Positions 1 to 5,049 of a stretch of 6,883 nt of DNA are shown in pieces. Made by a program: the position numbers and the translations under genes. Numbering within the stretch: the stretch's first letter is position 1; the number at the start of each line of letters is the position of its first letter. The notes under the pieces were generated by a model that was not told the DNA's origin, ran no database searches, and saw nothing but the letters and a program-made list of their open reading frames with translations. This DNA comes from Propionibacteriaceae bacterium (GTDB lineage Bacteria; Actinomycetota; Actinomycetes; Propionibacteriales; Propionibacteriaceae), in assembly GCA_009781325.1 (NCBI GenBank), contig WQYJ01000109.1, positions 1 to 6,883 of the forward strand. Reading direction: 5' to 3'.

Positions 1-229
1 ATGAATCAAGTCTCTCGACCCAACGCTCTTGGGTGGCATCAGAGCCTAGCAGGACGATGTTATAGCGCCCGTTAATCGGCTCAGTGATCCCGCCTCCGGG
101 CATGATTGCGGTCAGCGAGGACCAGGTGTATATGCCGATGCCACCGGCAGTAACGAGAACTACTGCTAGACAGATCAGCACGATCGTGCGCGCCCTCGGC
201 TTCTTAGCTGACGCAGTCACAACACTCAT
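1..229 (-). CDS. LytR-CpsA-Psr (LCP) family protein, N-terminal part only
   Basis: The frame opens at the ATG at 229 and runs leftward off the window with no stop, giving 76 residues. It has a short basic N-terminus (KKPRAR, residues 9-14), one membrane helix at about 15-36 (signal anchor), then the start of an extracellular domain. Residues 56-76 (from YNIVLLGSDA through ERWVERLDS) match the opening beta-strand of LCP domains, which usually read like NILLLGSD followed by R and then R-x-D-S/T; D64, R73 and D75 are the visible conserved polar positions. LCP proteins attach wall polymers such as teichoic acid or arabinogalactan to peptidoglycan using lipid-linked donors; that role is family knowledge. 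The start is not certain: AGGG is only 1 nt before this ATG, whereas the GTG at codon 4 would sit 10 nt after it. The gene lies downstream of the LRR gene on the same strand across a 127-nt gap. Confidence 0.75.
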   Translation of the reverse strand, partial: MSVVTASAKKPRARTIVLICLAVVLVTAGGIGIYTWSSLTAIMPGGGITEPINGRYNIVLLGSDATQERWVERLDS

Positions 230-356
230 ACCCTAATCATGCCAGTTGGACGTTCCCACCCGGTCATGAGCTCACGTAAGCGTCCCCACCGGGAGTTGAA
301 TTAGTTGGATTGTGGAATCGCGCTAGTAGGCCGATTCAAACCAACCCTCCTGGCTC
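230..356 (-). other. spacer between LRR gene and LCP gene with short repeats
   Basis: This gap separates two same-strand genes. It holds an imperfect direct repeat (CGTTCCCACCCGG at 251-263 and CGTCCCCACCGGG at 281-293, period 30), an inverted pair CCCGGT (259-264) and ACCGGG (288-293), an 8-bp palindrome TGAGCTCA at 267-274, and a weak stem GAATCG (315-320) with CGATTC (332-337). None is followed by a T-run on the minus strand, so I do not call a terminator. No convincing -35/-10 pair for the LCP gene is visible. The repeat cluster could be a regulator-binding region or nothing. Confidence 0.3.
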
Positions 357-2513
357 TCAGGAATCTCGCCGCACCATCCTCGCGGAGAACACTGCAGCTC
401 CAGCTATCATGAGAAACACCAGCCAGGGCAGGCCTCCTCCGGGAAGGGAAATCCCACCCAGGGGCTGTGGGGGTGGGCCGCAGCAGGGGGTCATACGTAC
501 GTCAAAACCAACAGTTACCTTCCCAGATATCTCACCCATGAAGGTCACCGTGTGACGGCCGAGCTCGAAGTCCTTGGGAATGGGAAATGCTATGGCCACG
601 TTTCCTTGCTGGTTTGCTGTGTGCGTACCAAAGTCCACCGGTGTTGAGTTCATGGTGATGCTCACCTGTTCTCCCGGGAGGAAACCCATTCCCTCGGCAT
701 CCTGCGAACCACCAGGAGCTACAGTCTCGTCGGAAACCTGCGCTCCGATAAAGTTCACTGGGATTGGATTACCAATCCGTTCACCACCCAGCAAGACAGA
801 TAGGAAATCACTACTAGGATTCGACGAGGCCACTGTTATTGAGTACGTGCCGTCGCCATGGTCGACGATGTTTGTTACCTCACAGCCATCTGGACCATCC
901 ACGCTGAGTTCTCCGGCAAATCCGGGCATCGGATTATCTCCAGGATCTCGTAAGGTCACGGTTAGTGAGTAGGAGTCTTGGCCATCAGCTAGTCGTGCTT
1001 GCCCGCCTGTTGCAGCAGAGACTGTCTGGTCCTTCTCAGCATCCGAGTTATTCACAGACGGCTCTGGTTCTGGCGGACCCGGTTCAACGACAGTGAAATC
1101 CATCGTGCCCGAGAAGAAGCTCAAGATTCCTGTTGCTGCTCCCGGCAAACAGAACTCGGACACATAATCGGATCGGCATTGTACTTCGACACCTTCATCA
1201 GCCCAGCGCAAGGTGACAGGGCCAACCCCAGTGAGGGTGAGCGTACCAGCGGTTTCGTCGATGGTTGCATTACCTGTCACCGACCATGAAATCGGATAGG
1301 TGGTGCCGCGCGGAGTGAGCACCGAAGGAAGCGGTATCGTACTCCCGAGCTCGGCTTTTGCTGGCGCTTTCACGGTCTGTCCGTTCACCGTGTAGCCAAA
1401 AACAACTTTGTAAGATGTGGAGGGTTTGTATATCCGCAATGGAGCGATCTTGTTCCAATCAAGTACGGATAGGTCTGTGATCTGATTGCCGTCAAAAGTC
1501 CAGAAGCGTGTGGTTATTGCTCCCTGTTGCGGATCGAAATTTACGGTGCCATTGATAAACTCTGCCATCGGGTAAATGTAGGTGATCTTGTTATCGTCCA
1601 ACCACACCGACGACAGGGTAGTCAGCCATGCGAGCGGGGAAATGTCGACGATCTGATTCTTGGTGAGAACCAACTCGATGACACGGCTCAGGTAAGCAAG
1701 TGGGGAAATGTCGACAATCTGATTATCGTCGAGTTCCAGATACAACAACTTGTTCATCCCAGCTAATGCCGTGACATCGCTGATCTGATTTCGACTCAAA
1801 TACAACGTGTTGATCTTGGTGAGCCTAGTCAATGCTGTGATGTCATTGATTCTATTGTCAAAAGCATCCAGTCTTTCGAGATCTGACATTGCCTCCAGGC
1901 CCGCTAGGCTCTGAATCGTGTTTCTGAATATCTGGAGTACCACTATGTCGGTCAGCCCCGACAATGGAGTCAGGTCGGTGATGCTGTTGTCCGCCACATC
2001 GAGGGTTGTCAGGTTGATCAGGCCTTCTAATCCCGTCAGAGTCTCAATCCGGTTTCCAGAGAGATCCAGGTATGTTAGCTTCGTCAATCCAGCTAAGGGG
2101 GTCAGGTCGTGAATCTGACCATTTTCTAGTGCCAGCGAAACAAGACCAGTAAGTGCAGCCAACGGAGTCAGATCCTCGAATGTCGAATCCCAGATGCTCA
2201 CATTATTCAAGTAGGGATCATTAAAGTATTGAAGCCCCTCGAGTGTCGCAACCCCACTGCAAGCAAGGGAATACGGCTTGCCTTGGGCCGCGCTGGCAGC
2301 AGAATAGTTGTCAAGATCCTCCGCAGTGATCACACCTTCAGAGATCGGGTCAATCAAAAAGTAGGCACTCATGGTGCTTGTGATACAACTAATGAGAGTT
2401 GGATCTTTGATCACAGATTCGGCTGCCACACTCTGTGCTGATGTTGCGATCACAGCACTCATAGCGAGGGATGCGCCGAGAATGAGACTCAGGATTCGAG
2501 GTAGTGACTTCAT
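357..2513 (-). CDS. secreted internalin-like leucine-rich-repeat surface protein with Ig-like domains
   Basis: 718 residues. Signal peptide about 1-31 (basic KSLPR, hydrophobic core, cleavage near SVAA). Residues 85-316 are LRRs of the 22-residue internalin type (LxxLxLxxNxIxDIxPL), with the N-position falling at 132 (here G), 154, 176, 198, 220, 242, 264, 286 and 308, exactly 22 apart; a last repeat (N343) follows a 13-residue insertion. Cys43 and Cys85 could staple the N-terminal cap. Then comes an Ig-like region (about 363-475), an acidic Pro linker (476-495), an invasin/Big_1-like domain (about 496-590, DGTYSITV) and a second Ig-like domain (about 591-673, APGG...GFLPGEQVSI). The tail is a hydrophobic helix (about 693-711) followed by RMVRR, shaped like a sorting signal but with LPGGG in place of LPXTG. 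The start is supported by GGGGAG 5 nt upstream (plus-strand CTCCCC, 2519-2524). A surface adhesin or binding role is inferred; the ligand is unknown. Confidence 0.9.
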   Translation of the reverse strand: MKSLPRILSLILGASLAMSAVIATSAQSVAAESVIKDPTLISCITSTMSAYFLIDPISEGVITAEDLDNYSAASAAQGKPYSLACSGVATLEGLQYFNDPYLNNVSIWDSTFEDLTPLAALTGLVSLALENGQIHDLTPLAGLTKLTYLDLSGNRIETLTGLEGLINLTTLDVADNSITDLTPLSGLTDIVVLQIFRNTIQSLAGLEAMSDLERLDAFDNRINDITALTRLTKINTLYLSRNQISDVTALAGMNKLLYLELDDNQIVDISPLAYLSRVIELVLTKNQIVDISPLAWLTTLSSVWLDDNKITYIYPMAEFINGTVNFDPQQGAITTRFWTFDGNQITDLSVLDWNKIAPLRIYKPSTSYKVVFGYTVNGQTVKAPAKAELGSTIPLPSVLTPRGTTYPISWSVTGNATIDETAGTLTLTGVGPVTLRWADEGVEVQCRSDYVSEFCLPGAATGILSFFSGTMDFTVVEPGPPEPEPSVNNSDAEKDQTVSAATGGQARLADGQDSYSLTVTLRDPGDNPMPGFAGELSVDGPDGCEVTNIVDHGDGTYSITVASSNPSSDFLSVLLGGERIGNPIPVNFIGAQVSDETVAPGGSQDAEGMGFLPGEQVSITMNSTPVDFGTHTANQQGNVAIAFPIPKDFELGRHTVTFMGEISGKVTVGFDVRMTPCCGPPPQPLGGISLPGGGLPWLVFLMIAGAAVFSARMVRRDS

Positions 2514-2537
2514 CGTTTCTCCCCTATCAGAGACAGT

Positions 2538-2579
2538 TCACATATATGCTGCACGATATCGTTGTGCCGCCAAAGTCAT
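2538..2579 (-). CDS. possible 13-residue leader peptide upstream of the LRR gene
   Basis: A short reading frame encodes MTLAAQRYRAAYM and ends in TGA 24 nt before the LRR start codon. AGGAG (plus-strand CTCCT, 2584-2588) lies 4 nt before its ATG, somewhat close but usable. The frame contains a 10-bp palindrome, ACGATATCGT, at 2553-2562. Nothing proves translation: frames this short arise by chance, and a candidate -10 box at 2578-2583 overlaps its start. Confidence 0.2.
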   Translation of the reverse strand: MTLAAQRYRAAYM

Positions 2580-2607
2580 TCTTCTCCTACGAAATATCCG
2601 TAGTCAA
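2578..2607 (-). promoter_or_regulatory. candidate promoter of the LRR gene
   Basis: On the minus strand TTGACT (plus 2602-2607) matches the -35 consensus at 5 of 6 positions and is followed after 18 nt by AAGAAT (plus 2578-2583), 4 of 6 against TATAAT. This would give a leader of roughly 55-60 nt before the LRR start. It is the best pair I found by eye; an alternative TATAAC box lies further upstream near 2639-2646. Confidence 0.3.
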
Positions 2608-2683
2608 ATAGGCTCACACATTCCTAAAGTGTGTCGAGTTATACATACAGTGGCGGACCAGCCCCAAGTCACTTTGTTTGCTC

Positions 2684-2713
2684 TTGCAGAGTAATTCACC
2701 ATAGTGAGATAAT
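2684..2713 (+). promoter_or_regulatory. candidate promoter of the DUF4143 ATPase gene
   Basis: GATAAT at 2708-2713 is a good -10 (5 of 6), preceded after 18 nt by a poor -35, TTGCAG at 2684-2689. Transcription would start near 2720, inside the palindrome at 2715-2730, leaving a leader of about 35 nt that ends with the AAGGAG ribosome-binding site. Confidence 0.35.
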
Positions 2714-2714
2714 A

Positions 2715-2730
2715 ACTCAGTATATTGAGT
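2715..2730. promoter_or_regulatory. 16-bp operator-like palindrome before the ATPase gene
   Basis: ACTCAGTATATTGAGT is symmetrical except for one base pair (positions 6 and 11). It lies just after the candidate -10 box, where a bound dimeric repressor could block initiation. An inverted copy of the neighbouring ATAACTC (2712-2718) occurs as GAGTTAT at 2636-2642, nearer the divergent LRR promoter. The regulator is unknown and the role is inferred from symmetry and position. Confidence 0.35.
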
Positions 2731-2755
2731 AAATTGTATAACAAGGAGTGGGATC

Positions 2756-3934
2756 ATGTTTGAGAGGGCGTTGGTACAACAGCTAATTAGCCGAATCCAG
2801 GAGCCGCGCCATTGCATACAGATTATTGTGGGGCCTCGCCAGACTGGAAAGACGACCGCGGTGAGGCAGGTCATCAGCCAGCTAGACATGCCGACTCACT
2901 TCATCAGTGCAGATGATCCCCTGCTAATTTCATCGAACTGGCTGAGAAATGAATGGGACAAGGCTCGTCTCTTAGCGGGGAGCGGAAAGGAAGCCATTCT
3001 CGTCGTGGATGAGATCCAAAAGGTTCCGCAATGGTCGTCGGTGGTCAAACTCATGTGGGATGAAGATACCCTCAATGGCAGTTCTGTCAAGGTTATCTTG
3101 ACTGGTTCATCATCACTTTTGCTGCACAAGGGCATGGCAGAGTCATTGATGGGGCGTTTTGAAGTCCTGTACTCTCCTCATTGGTCGTACCTAGAGTGTT
3201 CGCAGGCATTCGGCTATTCTCTTGAAGACTTCCTTTTCTTCGGTGGTTATCCTGGACCCGCACAGTGGCGTACCGACTATCTAAGATGGCGCCGCTACAT
3301 GAACACCACTATCATCGAACCCACGATATCGACTGATGTTCTCCAGGTAGAACAGGTACGAAAGCCAGCACTACTACGTTCTCTGTTTTATCTGGGTGCG
3401 GCGTACTCTGCGCAGGAGTTATCGTACGTTAAGCTCCTTGGCCAACTGCAGGACGCTGGTAATACCGTCACCTTGGCACACTACCTCGATCTTCTTGGGC
3501 AAGCAGGAGTCCTCTGCGGACTAGAAAAGTTTTCCCTTGAAAGAGTACGCCAGCGCAAGAGTTCTCCACGTTTCATGGTCTATGACACTTCTTTCCTTGT
3601 GGTTGCTGCAGATGTGACACCTGCTCAAGCGATTCGGGATACTGAGTTTCGAGGCCATCTCATCGAAAGTGCAGTTGGTGCCTATCTTCTTGCACAATCC
3701 AAGGAGCAAGGATTTCAGGTGTTCTACTGGCGAGATCGAAATCACGAGGTGGACTTCGTACTGCAGCGGGGAGCTTCCATCACTGCATTAGAGGTGAAGA
3801 GCGGTCGACACAAAGGCTTCGGGGGAAGCCAGGTTTTCATGGATCGTCATCCAGAAGCACTCAGCTATGTAGTAGGAACACCAACTTGTTCGCTTGAAGA
3901 CTTCCTGTCAGGCAGGGTTACTTTGTTCAAGTAA
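2756..3934 (+). CDS. AAA_14 / DUF4143 family ATP-binding protein
   Basis: 392 residues, a usual length for this family (COG1373-like). Visible parts: Walker A GPRQTGKTT at 26-34; Walker B ILVVDEI at 81-87 (D85, E86); a sensor-like strand VILTGSSS at 113-120; then GGYP at 163-166 leading into the DUF4143 region (about 190-350), with VYDTSF at 275-280 matching the family's YDTG-like strand. The C-terminal part carries PD-(D/E)XK-like positions: E304, EVDF (D333) and ALEVKSG (E346, K348). The start is secure: AAGGAG (2743-2748) is 7 nt upstream. The gene is monocistronic, diverging from the LRR gene and converging on nnrE. These proteins are common and patchily distributed in bacteria and archaea, but I know of no settled function; nuclease activity is only suggested by the residues. 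The AT-rich upstream region and solitary placement fit horizontal transfer, weakly. Confidence 0.92.
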   Translation: MFERALVQQLISRIQEPRHCIQIIVGPRQTGKTTAVRQVISQLDMPTHFISADDPLLISSNWLRNEWDKARLLAGSGKEAILVVDEIQKVPQWSSVVKLMWDEDTLNGSSVKVILTGSSSLLLHKGMAESLMGRFEVLYSPHWSYLECSQAFGYSLEDFLFFGGYPGPAQWRTDYLRWRRYMNTTIIEPTISTDVLQVEQVRKPALLRSLFYLGAAYSAQELSYVKLLGQLQDAGNTVTLAHYLDLLGQAGVLCGLEKFSLERVRQRKSSPRFMVYDTSFLVVAADVTPAQAIRDTEFRGHLIESAVGAYLLAQSKEQGFQVFYWRDRNHEVDFVLQRGASITALEVKSGRHKGFGGSQVFMDRHPEALSYVVGTPTCSLEDFLSGRVTLFK

Positions 3935-3993
3935 CAAGAGATTGTGGGTCAGAATCTGACTGCCCGCAGCTGACACGTGACGTGGACTAAGGC

Positions 3994-4130
3994 AAAGCCC
4001 CATCTGGTCATCCTGCCGCAGGCAGGACCCCCGGCGGCTTACGTAGGGTCTGTGGGTGCGCTATCTTCCTCGAGTCCATACGTTGGCTGCCGGGGGTCCT
4101 GCCTTCGGCAGGATGACTGGGTGGGGCTTT
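3994..4130 (+). repeat. oriented palindromic intergenic element, copy A
   Basis: Two 45-nt arms (3994-4038 and 4086-4130) flank a 47-nt loop. In plus-strand RNA 40 positions form Watson-Crick pairs, four form G-U wobbles and one (C4019 against T4105) is mismatched. Each arm also contains its own hairpin: TCCTGCC/GGCAGGA around GCA on the left and around TTC on the right, the latter containing a UUCG tetraloop. The loop shares ACGTAGGGTCT (4041-4051) and AGTCC (4073-4077, 8 nt before the right arm) with copy B at 6587-6701, so this is one dispersed family and not two chance hairpins. Confidence 0.85.
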
Positions 4131-4132
4131 TT
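3994..4132. terminator. terminator between convergent ATPase and nnrE genes
   Basis: The long GC-rich stem of element copy A ends in GGGGCTTTTT on the plus strand (T-run 4128-4132), the form of a Rho-independent terminator for the ATPase gene. On the minus strand the same stem ends in GGGGCTTTGCC, a shorter T-run that could serve nnrE less well. It fills most of the 215-nt gap between the two stop codons. Termination is inferred from structure. Confidence 0.6.
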
Positions 4133-4153
4133 GGTCTATATGTTGGCTGCTAG
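4074..4153 (+). repeat. imperfect 20-bp direct repeat, period 60, ending at the nnrE stop
   Basis: 4074-4093 and 4134-4153 match at 16 of 20 positions around the shared core GTTGGCTGC, and all four differences are transitions. The first copy spans the end of the element's loop and the start of its right arm; the second covers the nnrE stop codon (4150-4152). It may mark an old slippage or duplication at the element edge. Confidence 0.4.
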
Positions 4154-4788
4154 GCGTAGATGCCGATGTCTTTGACTACTACTCTTCCGGCTGCTTCTCG
4201 GCCGGGGGATAGGGTTAGTCCTCGTTTTTGGTAGGCGAAGGTTACGGTGATGTCGGCTTGGACTGCTTCGCCTGGGATTTCACCGGTGTCTGTGGATACT
4301 CCGGTGGGGATGTCAAGGGCTAGGACCCTGGCTCCGGTTTTGCGCTTGGCGTTGATGTAGCGTACTGCTTCGAGGATTTCACCGGCTGGGGCTCTGGTCC
4401 CGCCTATTCCTAGTACGGCGTCGACGACGGTTGTGGGGGTTTGCAGTCTGGCTTCGTCCAGATTGAGCAGGGGAACTCTGTAGCTATAGGCGATCAGGAG
4501 TTGGCGGCTCATCTGTTTCGATTGATTGCTGGGGTCACCGACGAGTACGGCCTCTGCTTTAACTCCGGCAAGGTGTAGCAGGCGAGCTACCGCAACTCCA
4601 TCACCGCCGTTGTTGCCCGTACCGCAGACGACGATGACGCGGCTGAGGTTGAAGTATTCTTCGCGCAGCACATCCACACAAGCCAGAGCGGCTCTTTCCA
4701 TGAGCACCAAAGCTGGGATGCCATGGGTGGTAATCGTGAGGGCATCAAGGTCTTTCATCTGTGCTGCTGTGACTGGTGAAGTGCTCAT
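4150..4788 (-). CDS. nnrE: NAD(P)H-hydrate epimerase (YjeF N-terminal domain), stand-alone
   Basis: 212 residues from the ATG at 4788. YjeF_N signatures in order: TAAQMKDLD near the N-terminus; VIVVCGTGNNGGDG at 51-64, the glycine/asparagine phosphate-binding loop; VVDAVLGIGG at 121-130 with D123; LALDIPTG at 157-163 with D159; VTFAYQKRGL at 182-191; and a terminal GRVVVKDIGI. The enzyme interconverts R and S epimers of hydrated NAD(P)H so that the ADP/ATP-dependent dehydratase can restore NAD(P)H; it acts in the cytoplasm as metabolite repair. Many bacteria fuse both activities in one protein; here the frame ends right after the epimerase domain, so the dehydratase must be elsewhere or absent. 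I chose 4788 over the GTG at 4815 because GGAG lies 6 nt before this ATG. Against the usual family motifs, LGIGG replaces FGTG and PTG replaces PSG, both mild changes. Confidence 0.9.
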   Translation of the reverse strand: MSTSPVTAAQMKDLDALTITTHGIPALVLMERAALACVDVLREEYFNLSRVIVVCGTGNNGGDGVAVARLLHLAGVKAEAVLVGDPSNQSKQMSRQLLIAYSYRVPLLNLDEARLQTPTTVVDAVLGIGGTRAPAGEILEAVRYINAKRKTGARVLALDIPTGVSTDTGEIPGEAVQADITVTFAYQKRGLTLSPGREAAGRVVVKDIGIYA

Positions 4789-4794
4789 ATCTTT

Positions 4795-4798
4795 CTCC
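4795..4798 (-). promoter_or_regulatory. ribosome-binding site that decides the nnrE start
   Basis: Minus-strand GGAG lies 6 nt before the ATG at 4788. The longer frame starting at GTG 4815 would place this site inside the coding sequence and has no such site of its own, so the shorter protein is preferred. Confidence 0.75.
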
Positions 4799-4834
4799 AG
4801 AAGATGTACGGCCACATGGAATCTTGAGGTCTTA

Positions 4835-4840
4835 ACTATA
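4835..4840 (-). promoter_or_regulatory. possible -10 box of nnrE
   Basis: TATAGT on the minus strand is 5 of 6 against the -10 consensus and about 46 nt before the nnrE start. A -35 is unclear: TTTCCA lies 19 nt upstream. The REP-like palindrome begins about 40 nt further upstream. Confidence 0.3.
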
Positions 4841-4878
4841 TCTCTTTACTCGCCTTCTGTGGAAAGGATAGTTTCCAA

Positions 4879-4930
4879 GGGTGACAAAGGGGACGGTCCT
4901 TTGTCACCCCCTTTGTCACCCTTTGTCACC
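4879..4930 (+). repeat. REP-like palindrome with two extra right arms
   Basis: GGGTGACAAAGG (4879-4890) and CCTTTGTCACCC (4898-4909) form a perfect 12-bp stem around the 7-nt loop GGACGGT. The right-arm core CTTTGTCACC recurs at 4911-4920 and 4921-4930, so one left arm faces three possible partners. The combination of GTGACA arms with GGGGACGG resembles dispersed REP elements that I recall from other bacteria, some near RAYT (Y1 transposase-like) genes; no such gene is in this window. It lies in the divergent spacer between nnrE and the propeller gene and is unrelated in sequence to the element at 3994-4130. Confidence 0.75.
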
Positions 4931-4950
4931 TAGCTTGGAGAAAAACACCC

Positions 4951-5049
4951 ATGGTGAAGGTGATTCTAGATTTCGTATGGTTGTGGCAATGCGGTGGTGC
5001 AGACAGACCCACACAGGTTCTTAGGATGATCCATGAGTACTCCATTTGA
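4951..5049 (+). CDS. possible 32-residue upstream frame overlapping the propeller gene start
   Basis: ATG at 4951 opens a frame of 32 codons ending in TGA at 5047-5049, overlapping the next gene's first 17 nt in another frame. GGAG (4937-4940) is 10 nt upstream. The product (starts MVKVILDFVW) has no recognisable motif. It could be a translationally coupled leader or chance. Confidence 0.2.
   Translation: MVKVILDFVWLWQCGGADRPTQVLRMIHEYSI

Noticed and set aside
315..337. GAATCG/CGATTC stem as the LRR gene terminator
   Set aside because: The stem is only 6 bp with an 11-nt loop and no T-run on the minus strand.
574..972. Plus-strand frame of 132 residues
   Set aside because: It lies wholly antisense to the LRR gene, whose frame has signal peptide, regular repeats and tail; its composition is low-complexity with no motif.
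2614..2889. Minus-strand frame of 91 residues across the ATPase promoter
   Set aside because: It overlaps the well-supported start of the ATPase gene and has no motif; AT-rich spacer explains it.
3948..3960. Small palindrome GTCAGAATCTGAC after the ATPase stop
   Set aside because: It has 5-bp arms and no T-run; the much stronger stem at 3994-4130 follows.
3994..4130. Arms of the palindromic element as terminal inverted repeats of an insertion sequence or MITE
   Set aside because: No transposase fits between the arms, I see no flanking target duplication, and the G-U pattern suits an RNA stem better. A MITE is not fully excluded.
4899..4930. Repeated CTTTGTCACC as a CRISPR-like or iteron array
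   Set aside because: Units are 10 nt with almost no spacers and only three copies, one being a hairpin arm; there are no cas or rep genes.
4526..4933. Plus-strand frame of 135 residues
   Set aside because: It is antisense to nnrE, which carries clear family motifs, and it runs into the REP-like palindrome.
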